64,000 nt of DNA, from positions 1,922,001 through 1,986,000 of the forward strand of contig CM034141.1 of NCBI GenBank assembly GCA_019914995.1, given 5' to 3'. Positions 37,664-49,855 of this stretch are shown here, in pieces. The stretch is from Acanthochlamys bracteata. Lineage: Eukaryota; Streptophyta; Magnoliopsida; Pandanales; Velloziaceae. A program made the translations under genes and the position numbers. The notes beneath the pieces were generated by a model, which was not told the DNA's origin, did not search any database, and saw nothing but the letters and a program-made list of their open reading frames with translations. Position 1 is the stretch's first letter. Every line of letters begins with the position of its first letter.

Positions 37664-38555
37664 ACAAGTCTATCTTACGTTCGATAGACAATAATTATAA
37701 TTATTAAACAGCTAACTGCTCTGCTACTATTGATATTATAATTAAGTAGCATGTAGAATAGAAGATTACACAGTCACTCAACAGCCAGCCGTTCAGCCAC
37801 TGGTTATAAAAAAACCTTCTTTGTGACGCATAGAACAGAGGATCGGGTTCATCAACGAAGCTCTTGCTCAAGTCTTTCATTTCAACATCTTTCAAACTTA
37901 CATACATCACTGAAACATACATACATCGACTCATCTACTAAAGCAAAAAAACAATTCTTGCTGATGATCACACAGAAAATATCATACTCAGCAACGAGTT
38001 TGATCTTCTCAACCGAAAACCTTAATATCATTCATTAAGATGAGATAGATCCTATGCCTAACCTTACTCTTTTAGTTTCATACATTTAGAATGTTCGGTG
38101 CACTTGGTGAAAAAGCTCGGTTGGAGATTGAAAAAAGTTCTTAAACTTTGTAATAGGGCTAACATATTGGCCAGTGGGACTAGGGTGTTCAGTATGCCAT
38201 GAAGAGTTGTCATGATAAAGAAACCCTTAAGAAGCAAGTATGCTTGGTGAAGCATTTTGCTCTTGATGTATGTGTAGTTTCTTAAAAGTTTAGTGAAGTT
38301 TAGCTCTTGTGATAAAGCATCCATAGATGTAGGCAAATAAGTTTGCCGAACCACGTAAATACTCCTAACACTCTAATCTGAACGTAGTTAGTAGTAACAA
38401 TTATATATATATAAACTCTTTATTGTAGGATACAAGAGCATTCACAACTGACTGACAATCTGCTGTCTATTAGGAATATCTTCATTACGAAAAATTTTAT
38501 AGATTAACTTAATTCACCTTTCCCCTCTTGAGTTAATTTTGTAGGATATTCAACA
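37664..38555 (+). repeat. Partial 5' LTR of the decayed Sirevirus
   Basis: 892 bp ending AGGATATTCAACA, followed by ATTGGTATCAAAGCAGG (primer-binding site with one G-to-A change from the usual TGGTATCAGAGC). Compared with the LTR at 11581-13161 it lacks the first 101 bp and about 530 bp internally (counterpart of about 11930-12460). Confidence 0.8.
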
Positions 38556-38689
38556 ATTGGTATCAAAGCAGGCCTCCAAAATCAAAAGTTTAACAACTTT
38601 GAGGTAAAAGATCCTTATAACTAACTTTATTCCTATAAATTTTGAAGGAAGATCCTCCAACAGACCACCTCTTTTTGACGGAACAAATT

Positions 38690-41600
38690 ATGGTTACTGA
38701 AAAACAAAGATGAAAATTTTTATTAGAGCACAAGATTTCACACTCTAGAAGATCATACGTGATGGACCAATCATGCCGACGAAAGCTGGTCTAGATGGAA
38801 TAACAATTTCAAAGACCGAAAGGGAATATACTGATGAAGACAATAAGCTAATATCACTAAATGACAGAGCCATGAATATTTGCTGTGCACTGGATCCAAC
38901 GAGTTAAATAGGATCAGTGTTTGCCAAACAACTAAAGATAACACATGAAAAAAACCAGAGTGAATCTACTCATGCATGAATATGAAAACTTCAAGATGAA
39001 CCAATGTGGGTCCATTACTCAAATGTTTACTAGATTTATTAACATCACAAATCTTTTGAAGAATTTAGGAAAAGTCTTTAGACCCGAAGAGCTGAAGTGG
39101 AAAATATTGAGAGCTGTTCTGCCAACATTTGGATTAAAAGTAGATGCAATTGAGGAAAATCTAACCTTTCCTAAAATAATTATGTATGAACTAATCGGTA
39201 AACTGATGGCCAAAGAATTATCATCGAAGAAAACCGACGAACGTACTGAAGGAATTGCATTAAAGACTAACGATCAGTAGGTAAGTGATTTCTTCTCTGA
39301 TGAAGATATTGCATTTCTAACCAAAAAATTCAAAAATTTTCTTAAAAGAAATAAGCTTAGAAAAAGAAGAGGTTTTAGAAGAAACAATAGATGATAAGAG
39401 AAACAAGACACAAACTAATACAACTGCAACAAGGCAGGACATTTTAGAAACGAACACCTTTTGCTGAAGAAAACTAAAAATAAAGATATAAGAAGAAAAT
39501 GAGCAATGACTGCTTAGAGTAATGAGGATGAAAGTTCATTAGAAAAACAGTCAGATTGAACCTGAGAAAAATGAAGAAGTCAATCTATGTTTGACGGATG
39601 ATCATAACACAAGTGAGGTACGCTCTACTAACTATGATAACTCCAATGAGAAATTACAAGATGTGTTTGACGAACTATATACAAACTACCTACGTGCTAA
39701 AACTGACTGCAAAACTATGAAAGTATGTATGCATAAATTCAAGGATGAAAATGAATGTTTAAAGAGAGAATACTCACCTTCAAAAAGGTCTTAGAAGACA
39801 AAACAAACACAATAAAAGATATACAGCGTGCTGATTATGATCACATGAATACTAAACTATGTGCATTACATATTGAAATAAACGACTAATGCAGATTAAT
39901 GAAAAGTTACATGTCAAGTTAGATGAGTGTAATACTAGTAAACTCATAAGCTCCACAGAAACTTCAAGTGTGAATATGATAAAAAAAATTGCTGAATTTG
40001 GAGAAATGAATGAAACACTAAGTCGAGAATATACAGATTGTTATATCCTACTATTGCAGATCTCAAACCATTCATGAATGACTACACCATTATTTACTTG
40101 AAAGAAAATAAGTTGAAGGAAGAAAATCTAGACTACATCAAGAAAAAAAGAACTTGTAAGGTAAGAATTACGATCTATAAGCTACATTAGCAAAATTTGT
40201 AAAAAATAAAGACAGACTTGATGCAATACATTGAGCTCAACGTAGTACGTATAGAAAATAAGGAATAAGATTTATACCAACCTCAACTAAAGTGTCTGGT
40301 AAGCAACCCACAAGGTATGAAGATCAACCATATACTAGCTACATAGGTATGCAGTCAGCAAGAGTGCAAAATAAAAAAAATATGGTGTACAGAAAATACA
40401 ATGCAGATGAATTATATTACTCAACACCATTCATTAAATACTTTGTGGAAGAAAAAGTCATAGTATTAATTCTTACTGGTATAAAAAAAGAACACTAATA
40501 AAGTAAAAATGATATGGGTTGCAAAAGGAATTGTTAACAATACTAACCCTCTATGACCCAAAAAAATTTGAGTACATAAACACTGAAACTCTCTTTTGTA
40601 GGAAGAAGAAAAGTCAACCCGATTGAAATATAACAAGTGGTATTTGAACAGCGGGTGCTCAAAGCATATGACTGGGAATATAAGATGCTTCACTAATCTG
40701 CAAAAATAATTCGGTAGAAATGTGATTCTGGAAGACAACAATAACTCAAAATAATATGTGTAGGAAAGATAGGTAATCCTTTATCTCTCTGCATCGAAAA
40801 TATTTTTCAAGTTAAGAGATTAAAACACAACTTGATAAGTATAAGTCAACTTTGTGGTAGTGGTTTCATAGTCAACTTTAACAATCACTATTGTTCAATA
40901 GTTAACTTATCATCTGGAGAAGAGTTACTAAACGAAAAAAGCGAAGGTAACGTATACGTTCTTTATATTGATGATATTCCTAACCATAAAATATGCTTAG
41001 CTACAAATTAGCAGGAAAATAGTTGGCTCTGACATAGACAATTGGGACACTATGACATAAAGATCCTATCAAAACTATCCAAACTAAAATTAGTAAAAGG
41101 TTTACCTAAAACGAAGTATAGTCTGGACGATTTATGTGATGCCTGTGCAAAAGAAAAACAAATAAAATCATCATTCAAGCTCAAGCAAGCAGTAACACAT
41201 AGCAAGCCATTACAACTATTGCACATTGATTTGTTTGGACCATCAAGAACAACGAGCTTAGGAGGTAAGTACTACTGTTTGATAATTATAGATGACTATT
41301 TGCGATTTTGTTGGGTTTTCTTTCTTACATATAAAAACGATGCACTAAAAATATTTATAAGTTTCTTTAAAAAGGTTAAAAAAGAACTTGATTTCAATAT
41401 CTGTACTGTAAGGAGTGATCATGGCAAAAAATTTCAAAATTTTTATTTTGATGAGTTTTTTGACACAAATGGTTTAACTCATAATTTTTTTGCTCTTAGA
41501 ACTCCTCAACAGAACGGTGTTGTTGAAAGAAAAAACAGTGTTTGTAGAAATGGCAAGAACCATATTATTAGAACAAAACTTACTAAAATATTTCTTTGCC

Positions 41601-43660
41601 GAAGAAGTCAACACTGTATGTCATATAATTAATAGTGCATTTATTCGACCCCTTCTTAAGAAAACTCTATATAAATTTTTAAAAGGAAGAACTCCTAATA
41701 TTGTTTATTTAAGAACTTTTAGTTGCAAATTCTTCATATTGAATAATGGTAAAGATAATTTTGAAAAGTTTGATGCAAAAAGTGACGAAAACATTTCTCT
41801 TGGTTACTCTTCTACGTCAAAAGTATATAAAATTTTTAATAAAAAAACTATGATTGTTTGAAAAATCAGTGCATGTTATATCTAATGAGTCTAACAATGG
41901 GCCAAGAAAGGATCCAAAATTAGATGTAGGGTCAGAAGAAGAAGATTTGTTTCCATCAGCAGAAATATAAAAAATTTCATAGAAACAAACAGCTGACAAA
42001 CAGCAATTGAAATAACAGAGGACGAACAAGTTTTTAGAGGTCTGCCTGATTAGGTAAAAATCAATGAACCAATTCACAGACCCTTCAAGCACAGATCTAG
42101 TCATCTATAGAAAAACATATTATGTGAGGTAAATGAATGTATACGAATTAGATCTCAATTTAGAAATAACTTTATGGAACATTCTGTATCTGTATCAAAC
42201 TTTAAACTAAAATGCATATATGATACTTTAAAAGATAACTTATGGATCATTACTATACAAGAACAATGTGTGGCATCTTGTTAAGAAATCACTAAATAAA
42301 TCAATCATACGAACTAAATGAGTTTTTAGAGATAGAATGAATGAAAAAGGTAATATTATTAGAAATAAAGCTAGATTAGTGGCAAAAAAATATACTCAGG
42401 AAGAAGGCATTGATTTTGATGTATGCTCCTGTTGCACGTCTTGATGCTATTAGAATACTATTTGTTTTTGCATGTCATAAAGGTTTTAAACTCTTTCAAA
42501 TAAATGTCAAAAGCACCTTATTGAATAGATTTCTGAAAGAAGAAGTATATGTTAACAACCTCCTGATTTTGAGAACACTAACTTTTCACATCATTTTACA
42601 AACTGAGCAAAGTATTATATGGTCTGAAAGAAGCTCGCAGAGCTTGCTATGAACGTTTAAGCACCTTCCTGACCGAAAAAGGCTTCTGTTGTGGTAATAT
42701 TGATTTAACTCTATTCACCTTGCACGAAGACAATGACATATTAATTGTTCAGATTTATGTCGATGACATAATCTTCGGTGCTTCTAACGAAAAACTATGC
42801 ATAAAATTCTCTAAAATGATGCAAGAAGAATTTGAAATGAGCCTCATGGGGAAATTAAACTACTTTCTTGCTTTACAAATTAAACAATTGAAGAATAGCA
42901 TCTTCATCAATCAAAAAAATATAGCGTGGAAGAAAGAAAGGAGATAAATACTCCAATGTCTACTTCCTGCAAACTAAACCGGAGTGAAATAGATAAATCA
43001 GTTGATCAAAAATTGTATAGAGATATGATTGGATCTCTTTTATATTTAACTGCTAGTAGGTCATATATTCAATTCAGTGTATTCTTATGTGCTAGATTTT
43101 AAAGTGACCGTAAATAATCCCACATGATAGTTGTAAAACGAATCATTAGATATCTAGTTAAAACTAAAGAGCTAAGACTGTTATATCCTAGAGGTTGCGA
43201 ATTTAATTTATATGCCTATGCTGACGCTGATTTTGGTGGATGCAAGCTTGATAGAAAGAGTACAAGTGTCTCATGTCAATTTCTAAAAAGGCTGTTTGAT
43301 ATCTTAGTGCTTTAGGAAACAATCATCAGTAACTATGTCCACTGCTGAAGCAGAGTATGTAGCCGTTGGAAGCTGTTGTGCTCAGGTACTTTAGATCAAA
43401 CAACAACTATTAAATTTTGGCTTTAATTTTAAAAAGTGCATATATTCTGTGACAACACTAGTGCTATTAAGTTAACAAAGAATCCCATTCAACACTCTCG
43501 CACAAAGCATATTGACTTACGATATCATTTTATTAGAGAAATGTTGAATGCAATGACATAGATTTAAATTTTGTTAATTTTGAAAATCAGCTTGTTGATG
43601 TCTTTACCAAACCCTAGGATTTGACTCATTTTCAAAAATTTGTCATGAGTTAGGTTTATG
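38690..43660 (+). pseudogene. Decayed Sirevirus gag-pol
   Basis: Collinear with gag-pol of the complete element but broken at many places. The protease active-site triplet reads Asn-Ser-Gly rather than Asp-Ser-Gly at about 40646-40654, an inactivating change. Integrase fragments (RSDHGK near 41413; GVVERKN near 41517), reverse transcriptase YVDDIIFG near 42757, and RNase H pieces (YADADFGG near 43219; AEAEY near 43348) can be followed in shifting frames. Not translatable as a polyprotein. Confidence 0.85.
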
Positions 43661-44532
43661 CCTTATATAATTTACTATGTCCTGCACATCTATTTAAAAA
43701 CTCAGTCAGCCATCTAACAGCTGGCTATATTCATTAAAATGGCTAGCCCTATATAGCTAAGCAGCTGACCCGTCACATGCTTAAAATATGACTAGCTGAC
43801 TCATTGCAAGCTAGATACATTACCAGCTGACTTAATACTAGCTATATCAGGCAATCTCTTTTATCCCCTCTTCAGCTCGAAACTCCAAGACCCTATCTTC
43901 TTGAAACCCTCGCTCAAAGTCTTCTGTCTCCGATCCACAAATCGATTCTAGCCTTCAATTTAAACCATGACAAAGAATAAAATCAAGATCTCAGCCGAAG
44001 AATCTCAAGTCTACAAACGACGGATTGGACAAATTCACTGGATAGAGAGAATTCGAAAAGTATGGTCGACGATTGGTGACTCCGATCTTGACTCTAGCAA
44101 GTGTAAACTTTGACGATTTTAACTATTTCGGCTTGAAAGTGGATGAATTATTCGAAGCACAAGGATGGTTAGAATTCAACAATTTTGCCCGGAGAATATT
44201 ACGAAGATTATGTTCGAGTATTCTATGCCAACCTGCACGAGACGGAAAATTTCTCAATTCAAACAATGATGAACGGTATTGAAATCAATTTTGAAGCCAG
44301 ATTAATGTCTTTGATGCTGGACATACCATATAGAGATGACATGCCGCTGGTGAATGACTCGAAGTTAAACTATTTGAAACAGGTCCTGGATACTAAGACA
44401 TTGACATAACACCAAAATGATTCTGCCGCTCATCTACCACTACTACTGAGAGCCTTCTACCATTTTATTTCTAAAATGTTAGTTCCACGCTTTGGCAACA
44501 GCAACATAATCACAACCTATGATGCTTTTCTA

Positions 44533-45399
44533 TAAGGGTAGCACTTTGGGTTTGTGGATAGATTTCGGATCGACCTATTTAATAACCGGATCAAATTCGT
44601 TCAACCCTAACCCAACTCATGAACTTATATTGGTCAAAATTGTCTAACCCTAACCCAACCTATTAATAACCGGATCAAATTCGGGTCGACCCATATAATA
44701 ATTAAAATTATTAATTTTTAAATTCTATATTTTTAAAATTCAGCAAGATTATAAGATCAGTTGTAATGAAAATACATGATATTTTTAATAACGAGATATA
44801 GTGAATGCCCGTCAAAATGTGTATTCTTTAGTATCTTCATCGATCCTTAAAATATCTAAAAAATTTTATTTTTATTTTATTTTTTGAAAATATGTATTAA
44901 CAACTGAAATTTTATGATTATAAATATATACTAATTATTTCGATAAAATTTTTGATAAACATAGTTATCTAACAAAATTTTGTTAAAAATTTTTATATGA
45001 AATTCAAATTCGTCATTACAGAAACACCTATATCTAATTTTTTAGATAATATTATAATTCTCATATTACATTATTTTACTAAGATATGAAAATAATAATT
45101 AATTATAAATATAATATAATCTAATAATTTATAAATTACTATTATCGATTATTTTTATTACCAATATTTTAATATACATAAAGGAAAAATCAAGTATTAT
45201 TCGTTCAAGATATGATAATTCGGATTGGTGGGTCAATTTCGGATTAATTCAGATCGACCTATTTAATAAACAGGTTCAATTTGTCCAACTCTAACTCAAT
45301 CCACATATTTATACGGGTCAAATTTTCTAACCCTAATTCTGATTAAGTGGATCGATTTTGAGTCGTGTTTTCGGATCGGATCATATATTGCCACCCCTA
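44533..45399. mobile_element. Non-autonomous hAT-like element, copy B
   Basis: 867 bp, starting TAAGGGTAGCAC and ending TTGCCACCCCTA, with target duplications CTTTTCTA (44525-44532) and CTTTTCTG (45400-45407), a 7 of 8 match. It lies in the extra ORF of the decayed Sirevirus. The homologous uninterrupted site in the complete Sirevirus (minus strand near 28775) reads CCTTTCTGTTATGG, confirming the border. Same family as 622-1444 (inverted) and 57266-58128 (same orientation). Confidence 0.88.
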
Positions 45400-45643
45400 C
45401 TTTTCTGCTAGGAGGATTGTTAAAAAGCTTTGCATTAATCTGTATGAAATGATGCTGCACCACATGATCAGGGTCTCAAAATTAGAAAGTAAGCATTTTT
45501 CCTCACATCATTTGTCGAGTATGTAGTCTTGAAACTGTGCGCATGAGATCATTGCAAGTAAAGAAGATGTTTAAATTAGACGCCAAATTCTTGAGGGGGA
45601 TCACTGAGGCAGAAGCGAAGCTAAGGGCGTGTTTCAAGTTGGT

Positions 45644-45785
45644 GGAAGTGGAGTTCAATTTTTATGTTTCAATTAGTTTTTGAAGTGAATTGGAAGTGGA
45701 GTTCAGTTTTTCTGTTTCAATTGATTTTTGAAGTGAGTTGGAAGTGAAATTTAATTTTTATATTTTAATTTTATTTTAAAGTAAA
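45644..45785. repeat. 48-bp tandem repeat in the Harbinger-like element
   Basis: Three units beginning at 45644, 45692 and 45740, each starting GGAAGTG and containing TTTCAATT and TTTTTGAAGTGA. The third unit is degenerate. Such subterminal repeats often bind transposase, but that is inference here. Confidence 0.75.
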
Positions 45786-46009
45786 AATTAAATTAAATTA
45801 GAAATAATATATAATATTTATAAATAAAAAAATAAAATAAATAAATCTTACTAATTACTTATTTAGATAAAATTCAACTATACTTCATATATAAAATTTA
45901 ATAATTATATAACATACTCAATTTAATTTAATATTTTATGTTGTATAATAAATTTGTCATATACAAAATATTAGATAATATTACAAAATATACTCTCGTT
46001 CAGCAGTAG

Positions 46010-46380
46010 CACCAAGATCCACCACATTTGCATCCCTCTCTTCTAATTTAAAAACAACTCTCTTTTCCTGCTTGATATCAACATCCATACTGGAGCTATC
46101 ACGCTGCAATTCCTCAACCGTAATCAATGATAAGCCTCCGGTTTCAACCTTCTTAATGTGGCATGCCCTTTTCTTTTGTCTTTGCTCTTCTTAATCTTCT
46201 TACCTTCTTCTCCATTAGCGTGAAGCAAAGTCTCTTCACGTCTTAAATCAAGACCATTTCTCTCCTTCCTCTCAATTGATTAGCAAAAGACGATATCGGG
46301 TGATAATCGGTATGATCCTTGTCATCCTCCGGGTCCTCCACACCATCACCATCCATCTTTGCAACAACCACCGAGATCCA
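46010..46380 (-). pseudogene. Probable captured gene fragment inside the Harbinger-like element
   Basis: On the minus strand an ATG at about 46358 opens an acidic peptide (MDGDGVEDPEDDKDHTDYH). After a one-base shift, long meaningful-looking coding sequence continues to about 46010: a Lys-rich stretch (GKKIKKSKDKRKGHA), then LSLITVEELQRDSS and VVFKLEERDANVVDLGA. The amino-acid composition looks like genuine exonic sequence rather than chance, but I do not recognise the parent gene. Another frame of 121 codons (46916-46551, minus) lies to its right and may or may not belong to it. Confidence 0.45.
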
Positions 46381-47760
46381 ATGCTACAATTCAATTCAAC
46401 AGAATCAAACCCATCAAGCGCGGGGTGTGTGTGTGTCGAGAGAGAGAGGGAGAAAAGTTTTGGGCCGTGGTGTGGTGGCGTGCACTGAGGAAAGGTAGAG
46501 AGCAGAGGGTTGTGGGGTTTAGTAATAGAAGGAACAAGAAGAGAAATCTTTCATGACGATCTGCCGGCGAGATTGTTCGTAGAGTCAAGTTGTTGTTCTA
46601 GAACTTTCTTAGAAGGAAAAGCTCTCTGAATCTTCTCGAGAAGAAGAAGAAGCAACTTCTCGGCATAGTTTTCTGGCTCCATCTCCTGCGATCTCTGAAT
46701 CATATTTTTTTGCTTCTTCGATCTCTCGAGCTCTAGAAAAGAGACAGAGAACAGAGAAGGAGAAGAACGAACAGCGTATAGAAGAAGCTTGCCAGCTAGA
46801 AGGAAAAGAAGATCTCGCGAAGATGAACACTGGAATTGAAGTTCGACGAAGAACTCAGCACAGTAACGAGAAACTGCAGTTTTCAGATCATATATAATTG
46901 AAACACAAAAACTCACCGGAACTCCACATCATACGGGAGAAACTGGAGTTCCAGTGAATTGAAACACGCCCTAAACAAGATGCTCATGCTGACTCCTTGA
47001 CCAACATCAATACAATCTTAGCTCAATTGTAAGAATAGTTAGCTAATATCTATGGTGCAATCCTTGAGCAGACCAAGAAGATCAAATAGCTCAATATCAC
47101 CTTTGGACAGCTCAGAGATGTTATTTGTTAACCAGAGCATACTACAAGCAGAGTTGCACAGGAGGAGCTAACAAAGACAGAGAAGAATAAGCCCAGAAGC
47201 ATGCAGGACAGGATGTAGGAAAGACAGACTCATCATACGAGGAAACAAGCAAGGACAATCCTGAGTCTTCCTCCACTCCTACCATCAAAAACTCTAAACA
47301 GAAGGATAAGTCTAAGAGTCCTAAGATTGCAACAGAGCCTCTTACGGATGAAAGACTACTAACTACAGATACAAACTTACCCGCTGAGACAATGTCCACA
47401 CCCGTTCCTCTCCAGGAGACCCCGACAATAATGCACGATGATCCTCCTATCCCAGCAATTCCAACAGCATAACCATCTGATCCTCAACCTATTAGCATCA
47501 TACCTCCTCTCTCTGCTCCCCAACCCCCACACACCTATGTTTCAAGTCTGCCTCTCAAACACAAAAATATTAAACGTAAGACTCACAAATCTCTCTCTAA
47601 TTCTGTCCCTCTTTTGAACGAAAATATTGTGGTACTTCATCAATCTTCTTCTATCAAATCCAAACATTAACGTCTCAGACCTCCTAGCTGCAGAACCTCC
47701 ACCAGATACAAAAATATTTAGCTAATCATGTTTAGGCCTTGTCTTTCAGGATCCAATTTT

Positions 47761-48708
47761 TCTCTTCTTGATGTTAGAGTTCATATAGCAAACTCGTTTA
47801 TAAGCCTCTATGTTTATAAATGTGCTTGATAATTTTATTGCCTATTTGATTACAGTTACCATCTTCAATATTTGAATGGTTTCTAGTATTACAAGCACTT
47901 TAGTGAAAATTTGGGAGTGATTAAAAATAAAACGCTTATGTTGAATGAAACTTATTTTTAATTTTTTTAAAATATACTTATTTTTACATTAAAAACTAAA
48001 AATTATATATATAATTCAATTGTAGTTCAAATTAAAAATTAAAAATAAAAAATTTTAATAAAATATTTAATAATTTTTTTGGAAAAAATAGTGTATAAGT
48101 AATTTCAAACACCCCCTTAATGTATTGTACTTTGGTGAAAATTACTCTACTGCGAAATAGAATAGAAATAAAACTATTGTGTATGATTAAGTAAGACATG
48201 AAAAGATAGTTTGTTTATATCTGATTGTCATCACGGTAAAAATTGACCTAATTTTGCAATCACTATATGGTTGTTGGTTGTTTATCAACTCCAAGTCAAG
48301 GCAATATCTTTAACAGGTTGTTAACCACAATTAGAATTTCATAGCAGCAAGACAGCTTCAACAATTTCCAATCATTAGACCAAAGAATATAAAGAGCAGT
48401 ACTTTTAAAATTTCTAAAATAAATAAAAATAAAAGTTTATAATGTTTATAAAATTTTAAATAATTTTTAATAACTATAAAAAAAATATATAAATTAAAAA
48501 ATTAAAAAATTATTCTTTAAGAAACGAATGCCAAACGTGCCGCTAGATATCCTCAAAAAGGTCATACAAACTAAATAAAATTCCGAATTCATGCTAAAAA
48601 ACAAAGAGAACACTATTGACCGTTAACAATATTTAGTTACCTGCTGTGAGTCTTTTTAAGTCTTTACCCGTTTACCGCGTTAATCCACTATTAACATCTG
48701 TGGATAAT
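47761..48708. other. AT-rich intergenic DNA
   Basis: No gene seen. It contains a possible small MITE at about 47915-48119 (GGGAGTGATTAAAAAT at one end, TTTCAAACACCCCC at the other), flanked by the similar sequences ACTTTAGTGAAAATT and ACTTTGGTGAAAATT. A second AT-rich block lies at about 48400-48540. Neither has a clear target duplication. Confidence 0.4.
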
Positions 48709-49587
48709 CTTTCTCTTTCTCTTTCTCTCCCCTATTTCTATTTTCTTCTTTAGTTGTCTTTCGCTTTCTCTCTCTAGTAGAAAATCCACCTAGCTTCTTC
48801 GACAGCAACAACCTCCGTTAGATCTATCCAGCGTGTCCTGGAAAGACCTAACAATCTAAGCAATCCAAAACTAAAAGAAGCAAGCAATCCTAAAGCAAAA
48901 TTAAAAAAATTCGAAAGCTCATCACCAAGATTGCGACTGGTCGCATTCATATACGTCAGTTTCTGTTATTTTTTTAATCATCCAATTGATTGATTGATCG
49001 ATTTGATTGATATCCTTATGGATGGATATTCCTTTGAGTTCTTTGCTTTTTTATCGATAACTACAACGATTTGAGTTAATGCGATTAAAAACTTTGAAGG
49101 TTGCTTGCGGTTGGATTGTTCTGACACGTTTTTTGTATTCTTCTCAAAAGCGCTTCCCTCTCTGGATCTGGATCCCAATAGTTGGCCTACCTCGGGCTCT
49201 CTCTGGTTTTAAAAACTCTGAATCTCCATGATTTTGATAATTTGTGTTATTGATACCCTTCAGTCGATGGAATTGTTGCTCTGATTTCAACAGGTTGTTC
49301 TGAAATATCTTTTTTCTTTGTTTTTTTTTTCTTTGAGTTTATGGTTGATTTTGAATCTGGTTTGTTTGTGGGAGGAACAGTGTTTTGTGCAGATGTTTTT
49401 TTTCCATTTTTAATTTTAATTTTGGTTGATTCAAGTGTGGTTTGTTATTGCAAGAGGATGATATATGTTTGAATTTCTGTTCTTTTTGTTTCACTGACCT
49501 TTGGCTTAGGTTGACTGCAAAATTTGTTTGCATTATTTTGCTTTTTGGTTCGGATAAGTAATTTTTTTGTTTTATTATTATTATTTT

Positions 49588-49639
<52 letters not shown>

Positions 49640-49855
49640 GTATTGTTTTTATTATTTTTTATAGCTTGGATTGATGGAAGATGAATGATTTTGTGGTAGT
49701 TTGTCCCTGTTATGTTTTGGTTTGATTTTAGAACAACTCTAATGTAGAAGATGAATCTGATATGTTTTTGTCTTGATGAATTATTGTGTTGATTTCCTGT
49801 AGGGCAGTTTGATTGTGGAAGAGGAGTGATTTGCCTGCATTGTACATGTAGAGCT
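48709..49855 (+). promoter_or_regulatory. Promoter and 5' untranslated region of the membrane-protein gene
   Basis: Opens with a CT-rich tract (CTTTCTCTTTCTCTCC, about 48709-48775), common near plant transcription starts. A 5' leader intron is likely, with its acceptor TTCCTGTAG at 49794-49802, 54 bp before the ATG. The donor cannot be fixed. An (ATT)n tract lies in the presumed intron at 49601-49640. Confidence 0.5.
49567..49640. repeat. (ATT)n microsatellite
   Basis: Imperfect then perfect ATT repeats, the last 13 or so units uninterrupted (49601-49639). Likely within a 5' leader intron. Confidence 0.9.

Larger units (their letters stand above)
45625..46971. mobile_element. Harbinger-like non-autonomous element carrying foreign sequence
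   Basis: 1347 bp with perfect 13-bp terminal inverted repeats (GGGCGTGTTTCAA / TTGAAACACGCCC) and TAA target duplications (45622-45624, 46972-46974). Trinucleotide TWA targets and GGGC ends are typical of PIF/Harbinger. No transposase is visible. Near the left end a 48-bp unit starting GGAAGTGGAGTTC is repeated in tandem (45644, 45692, 45740). The inner part, about 46010-46930, has less AT-rich, gene-like sequence unlike a simple MITE. It is inserted in the extra ORF of the decayed Sirevirus. Confidence 0.82.
43967..47730 (+). pseudogene. Extra 3' ORF of the decayed Sirevirus, split by two transposons
   Basis: Homologue of the ORF at 27860-29390. Segments 43967-44524, 45408-45621 and 46975-47730 line up with it once the two insertions are removed. 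The first part encodes the conserved domain seen at 44100-44400 and the last part a hydrophilic Pro/Ser/Thr-rich tail. Several stops interrupt it. The sister element supplies the uninterrupted reference that fixes both insertion points. Confidence 0.75.
37664..47760 (+). mobile_element. Older, decayed Sirevirus with truncated ends and two nested DNA transposons
   Basis: Plus-strand element: partial 5' LTR 37664-38555, primer-binding site from 38557, gag remnants 38690-40500, protease near 40645, integrase 41042-41860, reverse transcriptase about 42240-42950, RNase H about 43020-43640 and an extra ORF from 43967. The whole coding region is full of stops and shifts. The extra ORF is split by a hAT-like element (44533-45399) and a Harbinger-like element (45625-46971) and fades out near 47700-47760 with no 3' LTR. 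It is homologous throughout to the complete Sirevirus but far more decayed, so it is the older insertion. Confidence 0.85.
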
